A DNA stretch of 64,000 nucleotides from Gavia stellata. Its lineage: Eukaryota; Chordata; Aves; Gaviiformes; Gaviidae. The stretch spans positions 682,001 through 746,000 of the forward strand of contig NW_026776913.1 of the NCBI RefSeq assembly GCF_030936135.1, written 5' to 3'. Below are positions 55,105 through 64,000 of the stretch, piece after piece (the first letter of the stretch is position 1; the number at the start of each line of letters is the position of its first letter). The translations under genes were made by a program, and so were the position numbers. The notes under the pieces are model-generated. The model saw only the letters and a program-made list of their open reading frames with translations. It searched no databases and was not told the origin of the DNA.

Positions 55105-58100
55105 GCAGCCAACGGGCAGATCCCAGGTCAGTTAAAAGGTACAAAGGAAGGCAAAATTATGATGTGGTGTACACAGACACAAGAGGATGACCTGCATTTC
55201 CATTCTCTGAAGTCCTAACTGGGTGGCTGAGAGCCTGGAAGCTCAGAGCTCCCTTCATCTGCCCTGCATTTCAGCATGTAAAATGAAGCTAACCTAGTCA
55301 TAAAGTTGGTTTTGATTCTCTTCACAGCCTAAGGCACAGCATGGGGCGGGAGACAGGCAGGACACCTAAAGCGGACTCACACTTCTCTGGACAAAAGCTT
55401 AGGTGCTTGCGGGAACCTCAGGAGGCATGGCATACCGATTCCAGGGTTCAACAACCTGGTCAAATGCCTTGTCTCCTTCTCTGTAATGGTGGCATCGATG
55501 CGTGGCACTCATGTGCGGACTCTGTACAAGGATCATAGAAACATCAATTCATGGAATGGTTTAGGTTGAAAAAGACATTTAAGATCATCAAGTCCAGCTG
55601 TATACCTAACCCTGCTATGTCCACCACTAAACCATGTCCCTCAGCGCCTCATCCACACGTCTTTTAAAAACCTCCAGCGATGCTGACTCAACCACGTCCC
55701 ATGGCAGCCTGTTCCACTGTCTGACAACCTTTTCAGTGAAGAAATTTTTCCTAATATTCAGTCTAAACTTCCCCTGGCACAACTTGTGGCTGTTTCCTCT
55801 TCTCCTATCACTTGTCACTTGGGAGAAGAGACCAGCACCCACCTCTCTATAGGGGGACAATCACTTCCCTAGTCCTGCCGGCCACACTGTTTCTGATACA
55901 AGCCAGGATGCTGTTGGCCATCAGAGCAATGTTGGCCAACAGATGAATGTTTCTTTTCCATAGGTATTCAGAGAGATCCTTCTTGTGCTCGGGAGAGGCT
56001 GTCCTGCAAGGCCTATCACATTTCCTGAGCTCCTTCCCCCTTCAGAGCTGCTTCCCACGGCACCACCTGGATCAGTCCCCCCGTACATCAAAGTCTTCTC
56101 CTCTGGAGTCCACCAGCCTGTGCTCTGCTGCTGGCCTTCCTTTGACACCTGGGACCCCACTATTTCTTTGTTTGCCAGTACCACCTCCAGGTGAGCATCC
56201 CCCTTGTTGGCCCACCTGGCAGCTCTGTTAGGAACTTGTCCCAGGAGCCTCCAGGCTGCCGGCATCCTGTCGCTTTGCCTGGCCAGGGAATGCCAGGGCA
56301 CTTACAGTCCCCCACAGGAACCTGCTCCTTAACCTGGACACTTCCTCGGCTTGCTGAGAGAGGACTATTGCTGTTTCCTCTCCCTGACAAAGTAGGTTAT
56401 GAGAGCCAAGACCATGTCACCCTTATTGAATTGTCTTCTCATCCTCACTCACAGAAGCTAGCCCAACCTTTTGCCCATCTCATGGAGGAGCTCCATATAT
56501 CCTAGCTGCTCCTTCACACAGGGTGCTTCCCCACGATTCTCATCCTCCCTGTCACCTTCTCCATCAGAGCCTGTATCCCTCCACTGCAGCACCCCAGCTC
56601 AGCAAGCTGTGCCACCACATCTCATTTAATCCCAAACCATCACAGTAGAGTGACAAGTCCTGGGGCTTCAGCTCCTCCTGCCTGTGCTCCAGCTCCCCCT
56701 GGCCATGCACCTTTGGGCTGCAGCACCTCAGCCGTGGCACCGGGGTGGAGCGCAGACTTCTCAGAGGGAAACCTGATCACTGGTCCTGACCAGAAGACCA
56801 TTGTGCATCGAACAATTAGTGCTCTGCTGCGCTGTGCTGCGTGTACAGCGTGGCCTCCACACCTGTACTGTGCTGCAGAGATCCCTTGGGCACAGGAAAA
56901 CTTCAGCAGCTCCTTGTCCCAGTGCAGCCTGCGGGCAGCTCCACTCGGTACCGGCCATCATAGCACCTGCATGGCCTTGTCTCTGTCTGACAATGCAGCA
57001 GGAAGGTCTCCTGAGAACATCATTTCTGACTGACTGTGGAGAAGAGGAAGAGAGTCATTTCCTCCTAAGGGAGTACAGTATGAGTTTGATTGACCAAAAC
57101 AGGAGACTCTTTTCTCTGGACGGGCTCTGCATGGCATGCTGCGCATGGCTGGGAGTCCCATTCGATGATAAACCACCTAGGCATCCCACCACCTAAGTGG
57201 ATCAAAGATTACCTATACGATTCTCTCCTTATAATCCTTGACCTAACTGCCTTTTAAATGGTACCTCACAGAGTCTGAGTACCTTCCTTACTGGGATCAT
57301 CATGGACCAGGATCTACTGGTGAAGAACTCTCCCAGCACACTTGGATGCAGCCCCTACGGTCCAATGGACTGGTAGGTGTGCAGTTTGCTCAGGTAACCC
57401 CTGGCTTCATCCCCATTCACAGCTGGTTGTTCTCCTCCAGAGCCCTGCCTCAAAGCACAAAGGCCTGAGAGACCTTCAATGGTGGAAACTGAGGCAAAGG
57501 GGACACAGAGCATCTCAGATCTATCTACATCTAATCTTATTAAACTTAGCAGTGGTTCCACAGTCTCTCTGTCTCTTCCTTAACTCTTCCTGAATTAGCA
57601 ACAGCTCATCTAGGTGCCCTTGAATTCTTTTTTGGGTTTCAATTGAGTTTTGGTACGGACCATTGCTGTGGTTGGAGGATGCGGTCCATGAAGACAAGAT
57701 GTGTGCAGGCACAGTGAGAAAAGGATTGTTCTGTTCCTGGGCTGTATCATCAAGGGTGTGAATAAAGATCCCTGTGTGATGTGCTTTGTGTTCACGCAAT
57801 GCCTGCAGCTATTGGGTAGAGAAGGGGCAGACGTTGCCTCTCTGATGACATCTGATGACCAATACCTCTGAGTGATGGCAACAGCAATGGCACACAGGCA
57901 CCAAATTGCATTGTCTGCAATGCCGCCTGCGGTGTCTTGTCACGCACCCACCCTGAATGGGAATTGCTTTCCTGTTGGTCCTGTGATTTTCTTGCCAGCC
58001 CTGGCATCTCATGTAGCTCTGTGGGCCTGGATTTGAACATTACATTGAGCAGCTGCCTTGAATTCTGTACCACAATGTGGGGATGAACACGAGACACCTG

Positions 58101-59095
58101 CCAATACAGTCAGTGAAGGTCTAGTGAATCCAACACATGGAGGAGAGGAAGAAAGAGACTGAGCTCTCCCTATGGCATACGACTGCATTCCATCCTATGA
58201 ATATCTCTATAGGCTGACCTGAACATAACGAGTAGGGACAGGTTCAGTTGCCCTTAATTTGGGCAGCAGCTGTCCTTTCAGTTGGCCAAAGGAAATTCCC
58301 AAGAGCCTCCAAGAAGATGCCCCAGATGTTGGCCTGTCTCTACATCAGCCTGCACGTACCTTCAATCTGTCTCTATTACCGGCACATATCTTTGACCACC
58401 TCTGGCACCTCAGATGTCACCAGACAACTGCATCTGAACAGCTCACTCCTGGCCTCCAGCTCCATTAATTACCATGGGAGCTGAGAGCAGGAGCTCACAT
58501 GCAGGTGCCTATTGTGTGTCCACCTGAAGGGGGGCAGGAGGAATCCCACCTGCTGTGGGTCTGTGGTGTGCATGGGAGGGAGCTGAGTGCCCTTCCAGCC
58601 CCAGCACTCCAAACCCAGGATGAGATGCCTTGTCGGGCTCAGCTGCATCCCTTCCCTCAGCAGGGGTAAAGGAGATCCCTGCCTGTCGCTGTCTGGCTGT
58701 CCTGTCTAAAGATGGGCCAAGAAAAGTTGATATTTGCGTGTGACTCTGTCTCTCAGCAGGGAAATGTCAGTGCTGGGAAGAAGTGTCTCTCCCCAGCTGC
58801 GGGAGGGAACCTCAGTGATTGCTCCAGCCTGTTTCACAGCAGGTTCCCCTGGAGCCCCAGGGACCCCTGGGGGGAGTCCCGAGGGGCAGAGAAAGTGCCA
58901 CCTTGGGCTGCTCCTCTGCTGCTGAGCTGGGCCGGGCTCCTGGGATGGAGGGAGCTCATGGCAAGCGGGCAGCGCTGAGGGGAGACAGCTCTGGCCAGGA
59001 GCAGCTCCTCTGCAGAGCGCAGCAGGGCTGAGGGCACTGCCTGCAGGCACCGAGGGGAGAGGATCAAGGCAGAGAGAGGTTAAAGGCAGTCTGGA
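55105..59095 (+). repeat. Segmental duplication copy B (upstream of OR5)
   Basis: Direct copy of 22203-26180. Differences are mostly single bases and small indels. In copy A an LTR abuts the left edge; here the edge adjoins unrelated DNA. High similarity fades at about 59095, just before the splice donor of OR5. Confidence 0.85.
55532..55925 (-). mobile_element. CR1 3' end, antisense (copy in duplication B)
   Basis: Same insertion as 22631-23010 with the same internal junction (CACCCACCTCTCTATAGG/GGGACAATCAC). It retains the sequence AAACCATGTCCCTCAGCG, absent from copy A, so copy A carries an additional small deletion. Confidence 0.88.
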
Positions 59096-59149
59096 ATGGG
59101 AGGATGCTGAGAGCTCACTTGGAAAGATGTTTTCACAGCCCTTGACACG
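59096..59149 (+). promoter_or_regulatory. Conserved splice-donor block before OR5
   Basis: Ends GACACG|GTAAGT with the last exon base at 59149. It is the most diverged of the five donor blocks upstream of the core, yet the donor core itself is unchanged. The Olf/EBF-like CCCCAGGGA lies about 290 bp upstream. Confidence 0.5.
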
Positions 59150-60391
59150 GTAAGTATCTGGCTGAAGGGGAATGGATTTGCGGTTCCTACATGACTCTCC
59201 AAAAGCTTTTACACCCCACAGACTATGGGATCTTTTGGGAGGGTTTTCCTCTGGAGGAGGAAAATGTGCTCCAGAGCAGGTATTTCCTGCTGCACCATCA
59301 GAGGGACAGGACTGCCTTCTCCCAGGGATGATATCAGGGATGTGAACTCGGATTCTTCGTTCTTGCTGTCAGGCTCTCTGGGGATGGGAGTTTCATCTGC
59401 AGAGTCACACACTGATCTTGTGCGTCCTTCCATGCAAGTGTGTCCATGGGAACAAGGGTCCCAGCTTTCCTCACACCTGTGAGGCTGTGGACAGTGCAGT
59501 CTGTGGGGCTGGGGAATGAGCTATTTTTCCCTTAGTGAGACTCCATCATGAAAAACATAGGTATCTCCTTGAGGTATCCTTCATGCTGTGAGCTGCCCTC
59601 CAGGATGCAAATCTGTCCCAAATCTTTGTATTATCTGAAAGCACCATGGATAAGCACAGAGATGTTATGACCAAGGAAATGCTGTTGGGTTGGTGAAATA
59701 AGCCGTGTGTGTCCTTGGCTAGAAATGGGTTGCTGAGACGTCGAGAAAGAGTGAGACATTTAATGGTCTGCAGTGGATCCCTCTGCTCTCAGCAGTGTCT
59801 GGGGGCTTTTCACAGAAACAAAGCAGTGGGATCGCCCTCAGTCTCAGAAAGACGCAAACCCAGGGCATCTCAGACTGACGGACAGACCAGCTCCCCTCGC
59901 TCTGCTCTAACCCAAAGGCAATCCTCTTGCTTTCACTGTGTTCTCACTGCATGCAACAGAAATACTGAGGGTTTCTGAAATCCCAAAACCATCCTCAAAC
60001 AAGATGGGGGAATTTAAAAACAAAGAGAAAACTTTCAGTCTGCTTTCTGCCAACCTCGTTCCTTAGCACTGGGAATGCAGATGCTGACAAGCTCTTCTGC
60101 ATTAGGGGTGGTTTCATCTGACATATTTGAACACCAGGACTGGCCCCTGCTTCCACCGTTCCCGTGAACTCACTGCTGCAGAACAGGGCTGAAACCTCAG
60201 CAGCCCACTTCTCACAGCATATTCAGGCAGCACCAAACCAGTGCTTCAGCCATGGAGCTGAAGGAAGGTCTCCTAGAAAAGTAAATCAGGGGAGCAGGGT
60301 GTGTAGCAAGGGGAGGGTCTGAAGGAAATTGCTTTGGTTTTGCTCAGAAAAGTCTCCCCTAGCTTCTCAATGACTTTTCTTCCTTGCACAG
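59150..60391 (+). other. Predicted 5' UTR intron of OR5
   Basis: 1242 nt from GTAAGT to the acceptor TTTCTTCCTTGCACAG (60391), leaving 23 nt before the ATG. It is clearly diverged from the OR1-OR3 introns and lacks their central block. Confidence 0.55.
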
Positions 60392-60414
60392 GTCCCCATG
60401 CCCAGAGGCAGCAA

Positions 60415-61350
60415 ATGTCCAACAGCAGCTCCATCACCCAGTTCCTCCTCCTGGCATTCGCAGACACGCGGGAGCTGCAGCTCTTGCACTTCTGCCTCTT
60501 CCTGGGCATCTACCTGGCTGCCCTCCTGGGCAATGGCCTCATCATCACCGCCATAGCCTGCGACCACCACCTCCACAGCCCCATGTACTTCTTCCTCCTC
60601 AACCTCTCACTGCTTGACCTGGGCTCCCTCTCCACCACTGTCCCCAAAGCCATGGCCAATTCCCTCTGGGACACCAGGGCCATCTCCTTTGCAGGATGTG
60701 CTGCCCAGGTCTTTTTCTTTCCCTTCTCAATGGTAGGTGAATATTTTCTTCTGACCATCATGGCCTATGACCGCTACATTGCCATCTGCAAACCCCTGCA
60801 CTACGGGACCCTCCTGGGCAGCAGAGCTTGTGTCCACATGGCAGCAGCTGCCTGGGGCAGTGGGTTGCTCACTTCTCTGCTGCACACTGCCAATACATTT
60901 TCACTACCACTCTGCCAAGGCAATGCTGTGGACCAGTTCTTCTGTGAAATCCCACAGATCCTCAAGCTCTCCTGCTCAGATGCCTACCTCAGGGAGGTTG
61001 GGCTTATTGTGGTTAGTATCTTTGTGGACTTTGGGTGTTTTGTTTTCATTGTGCTGTCCTATGTGCAGATCTTGAGGGCTGTGCTGAGGATCCCCTCTGA
61101 GCAGGGACGGCATAAAGCCTTTTCCACGTGCCTCCCTCATATGGTCGTGGTCTCCCTGTTTATCACTACTGCCATGTTTGCCTACCTGAAGCCCCCCTCC
61201 ATCTCCTCCCCATCCCTGGACCTGGTGGTGGCAGTTCTGTACTCAGTGGTGCCTCCAGCAGTGAACCCCCTCATCTACAGCATGAGGAACCAGGAGCTGA
61301 AGGTCACACTGAAGAAGCTGATTCTGTCAGTAGTCTCTCAGAAGCATTAA
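60415..61350 (+). CDS. Olfactory receptor OR5, OR14-like, intact
   Basis: A 311-residue odorant receptor. ATG at 60415 lies 23 nt after the acceptor; the earlier in-frame ATG at 60334 is intronic. Motifs: N3 glycosylation site, GN in TM1, PMYFFL, MAYDRYIAIC, KAFSTC and NPLIYSMRN. Distinct residues: SLSTTVPKAM in the first extracellular loop region (shared with OR4), TM3 FFFPFSMVGEY (nearest OR2), TM4 GLLTSLLH, TM5 LIVVSIFVDFGCF with an Asp unique among the five, TM6 FITTAMFAYLKP and tail LILSVVSQKH. The coding exon remains nearly identical to the others in TM1-TM2 although its intron and 3' flank have diverged, suggesting conversion confined to the exon. Confidence 0.95.
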   Translation: MSNSSSITQFLLLAFADTRELQLLHFCLFLGIYLAALLGNGLIITAIACDHHLHSPMYFFLLNLSLLDLGSLSTTVPKAMANSLWDTRAISFAGCAAQVFFFPFSMVGEYFLLTIMAYDRYIAICKPLHYGTLLGSRACVHMAAAAWGSGLLTSLLHTANTFSLPLCQGNAVDQFFCEIPQILKLSCSDAYLREVGLIVVSIFVDFGCFVFIVLSYVQILRAVLRIPSEQGRHKAFSTCLPHMVVVSLFITTAMFAYLKPPSISSPSLDLVVAVLYSVVPPAVNPLIYSMRNQELKVTLKKLILSVVSQKH

Positions 61351-61553
61351 CCTGCCCGTGTCTCTTTACAAGTCATTCAAATCCACCTTGGAACCTCCTG
61401 TGCTTTGGGCATTTTATGTGTGATAACAATGTTTATCCAGGAATGGCTGCATCCACTCCACTCCACCAGAGGCACGAACCCAGCCCGTCTGACCCAGAGG
61501 CCTGTTTGCATGTTTCTGGCACAATGGTACAGCCTCCCGTGTCGTGTCTCCGT

Positions 61554-61559
61554 AATAAA
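61554..61559 (+). terminator. AATAAA polyadenylation signal downstream of OR5
   Basis: About 205 bp after the OR5 stop. The surrounding sequence is shared with 7974-7979 downstream of OR1, supporting a genuine OR poly(A) site. Confidence 0.45.
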
Positions 61560-62774
61560 AGGGGATTTCCTCATTGCCGGTGTCTGGTGGTTGGGTTCTT
61601 CCAAAGCTGAGGTCAGGTTGAAGAAATTGCCCTTACGAGGTCATGCTGCTTTGCTTGGGCTCTCCATGGGCTCAGGGGAGAAGGGCATGGGGCAACGTGT
61701 TAGGGAATGGGCCTGGGATGAGCCTTCACCTGTGGGTTCCCAGTGTCCCGGGAGATGGTGAATGATCCACAGGGATCTGCCTGGGACTGGCTCCGCATGG
61801 CTTGCAGGCACCACAGCCTGCTCGCTCTGCAGAGCACCACTGCCAGCTTGGGGTCCTGTGGGGAGCACAGCAAGGGGGCAAGAGAGGCCAGCCAGGCCAG
61901 CACGGACACAATTCCTTGGGAAAAGGCTCTCTGGGGGCAGGGACATCCCTGGACAAGAGCAAAGGAGCAACTCTGTGCTTCCAGGGGGGCAATAAATCAC
62001 CAAGAGAAACCTATTTCTGCATGCACCAGCTCGGGGCAGGCTTCTCTATTGCTGGGGCAGCCGGAGCAGCCTGAGGAGCCCCTGGGCCAGGAGTCTTTTC
62101 CCGGGAGAGGGACTGGCACAGAGGGTCTTGCTGGCATTGGACGACAAGGATGTCTTGGAGACAGGAGCAGGGGGCACAGGGAGACACTGGCCTCTGTCTC
62201 CTCATGCCATGGCTGGCCCTCAGCCCTGGAGCTGATGGGAAGGCTGAGACACCTCTCTGCCCCCCAGGAGTTACAGTGACTTCCAGAGGGGCTGGGGCTG
62301 GGGGGTTGAGTGCGCAGAGCTTTGCAGCACCCATCAGTGGGCACTGCCGTGGGGTCAGCCCAGAATGGGCTGCTTTTCTGGGCTGGGTAGGGGAGAGATG
62401 GGTGGGAGGTGGGAAGTGATGGGGAGAGCCAGAGAGGGACTGGGCTGGGCTTGAAAGTGCTCGGGAAAAGAACACACTAAAGTTAGCTGAGCTGTTGGAC
62501 CATGCAGGGTGCGGACTCACGCGAGGGGGTTGGTGGTGCAGAACCAGGGCTCGTGGAAGGCAGCTGAGACTTGCAGCCGCGGGAGGGATGAGGCTGCTCT
62601 GTGCTTTTGGTGGCATGGAGAGTTGGGGAAGGTGGCCCAGGGCATTTGTAACCCCTCAGCCTTTCTCGCTGGCTGTTTCCAACACTGGCAGCACACCCCA
62701 AGTTTACAGGTGAATTTTCCTGCCTGTCCATCTCCATTCTCCTGCTGGGCTCAGAGCTTGAATCACTTTGCTTG
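61560..62774. other. OR5 3' flank, no gene recognised
   Basis: GC-rich DNA sharing blocks with the OR3 3' flank. Frames on both strands have no known domain. Confidence 0.45.
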
Positions 62775-63208
62775 AAACAAAGGACCTCCAGGATGGTCAG
62801 GGACTGGAGCACCTTTCCCATGAGGAGAGGCTGAGGGAGCTGAGCTAGTCCAGCCTGGAGAAAGGAAGGCTGAGAGGGACCTCATTGCTGCCTGCCAGTG
62901 CCTACAAAAACATTCTAGAGAATAGAGGAAGAGGCTTTACACCATGGTGCATGGCCGGAGGACAATAGACTGTGGGTGGGAGGTGAAAGAGGAGAGATTA
63001 AGCCTGGAGATAAGGGAAGTCTATTTCACCATGAGCTGAGCCAAGCGTTGGAGCAGGTCACACAGAGATGCTGTGCAGACTCCGTCCCTGGAGGTTTTCA
63101 AACTCTGACTGGACCAAGCCTTAAACAACCTGGTCGGACACTTTTTTCTGGCAGGTTGGACTGCAAAACTCCCAAGGTCCCTTCCGACTTGAATTGATCC
63201 TATAATGT
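62775..63208 (+). mobile_element. Old CR1 3' portion, sense
   Basis: Recognisable blocks are 'gactggagcacctttcccatgaggagaggctgagggagctg', 'cagcctggagaa..aggctgagagggacct' and 'ggttggactgcaaaactcccaaggtcccttccgactt', followed by a degenerate end. Many mutations indicate an older CR1 subfamily. Confidence 0.85.
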
Positions 63209-64000
63209 CAGGCCCTTTTTCTGACAGCAACAGAGCAAATGTTTATGGGACAAGAATCTTCCTCTGCTGCATGTGACCACCTAAACTAACATCTAAGCCA
63301 GCAAAGAGACGTCAAGACCACCGTGTGACTCTCTCTCTGCAAAGACTGAGGGGTATCATTGACAGTCCTGAGCAGGAACTGTCTTGGGGGCACAGGGCTC
63401 TGTGTGTTGTAAATACTCTGATTTTTTTAAAATAATCAAAATGTGATCATATAGAAAGGTTAAATTTGATTAATAAATGAAATAATGAAATAATAATGAA
63501 ATAATAAGATACAAATGCATAAGTTAGGATTGTGAAGTTAGAAACAATAACCATAGGAACCTCACCAGGGAGTCACTGTTCCATTCTAAGGAACTAATAG
63601 TAACGAGATGGAACAATGAAGAATTGAATAGAAAAGTCTTGCTTGAGTCCTGTGACCATGTGACCTGATATGCACCAATGATGCTGCTTGGAAAATTCCT
63701 TACCTTTCCCATCTTGATTTGAATATCAAGAATGCCGATCAATAGATATTAATAGAAATAACCATTGATTATTTTAAGTATGGATATTGATAGAATAGTA
63801 TAGTCCAAAGAGCGATTAATAAAAATTAAATTACATATATATTTTGTATGAAGGTAACTAGGTATGATTTATCTGTGATTTATTCATAAACTAACTGTTG
63901 AACAATGTAGCATTGTGAAGAGGTAGAATTTGCTTGTCAAGAGAATGATAAGTTGTAGGCCTGGTCAGTAAACTGGGGAAAACTAAAGAAGATTCCAAGA
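63209..64000. other. AT-rich DNA with short AATAATGA-type tandem repeat
   Basis: No gene seen. A short tandem stretch of AATAATGAAAT-like units lies at about 63470-63512. Confidence 0.5.

Overview
The window looks like avian genomic DNA. The evidence is five intact single-exon olfactory receptor (OR) genes of the bird-expanded OR14-like (gamma-c) type, many CR1 LINE fragments with the usual bird 3' ends, and avian-type endogenous retrovirus (ERV) LTRs. There is no bacterial-style gene organisation. The species cannot be fixed from sequence alone.

Layout. (1) 0-2.9 kb: unassigned DNA, an LTR end, an 18-bp-unit degenerate minisatellite and a sense CR1. (2) 2.9-21.6 kb: a large inverted repeat. 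Its arms (about 1.9-7.4 kb and 16.05-21.58 kb) carry OR1 (+) and OR2 (-) tail to tail around a spacer rich in CR1 pieces. (3) 21.6-29 kb: a complete LTR, a 4-kb block that recurs at 55.1-59.1 kb, and OR3 (+). (4) 29-36.8 kb: OR3 3' flank, old repeats, a second inverted copy of the minisatellite, and an antisense CR1 with an open reverse-transcriptase segment. (5) 36.8-41.7 kb: a composite retroviral block. It holds an LTR with a tRNA-Trp-type primer binding site, a second LTR with a perfect initiator-tRNA-Met primer binding site, broken gag and pol, an antisense LTR piece lodged inside pol, and a third LTR-like end. (6) 41.7-44.8 kb: a run of CR1 fragments and an antisense LTR. (7) 45.7-52.2 kb: OR4 (-) and two broken ORs of another class II family. 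(8) 55.1-61.4 kb: the second copy of the 4-kb block leading into OR5 (+). (9) After 62.7 kb: an old CR1 and AT-rich DNA.

How it fits together. All five ORs sit in the same module: a conserved upstream block ending in a 5' splice donor, an intron of 1.2-1.8 kb, a pyrimidine-rich acceptor 23-26 nt before the ATG, and one coding exon of 305-311 codons. Each therefore probably has a non-coding first exon. The coding exons are nearly identical in TM1-TM2, TM4 and TM7 but differ in short cassettes at TM3, TM5 and TM6, where odorants bind. Flanks are mosaic (OR2 has an OR1-like 5' side and an OR4-like 3' side; OR1 is followed by the tail of a second OR), which points to repeated unequal exchange and gene conversion. 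The CR1 and ERV material carries many breaks, and no intact autonomous element is seen.
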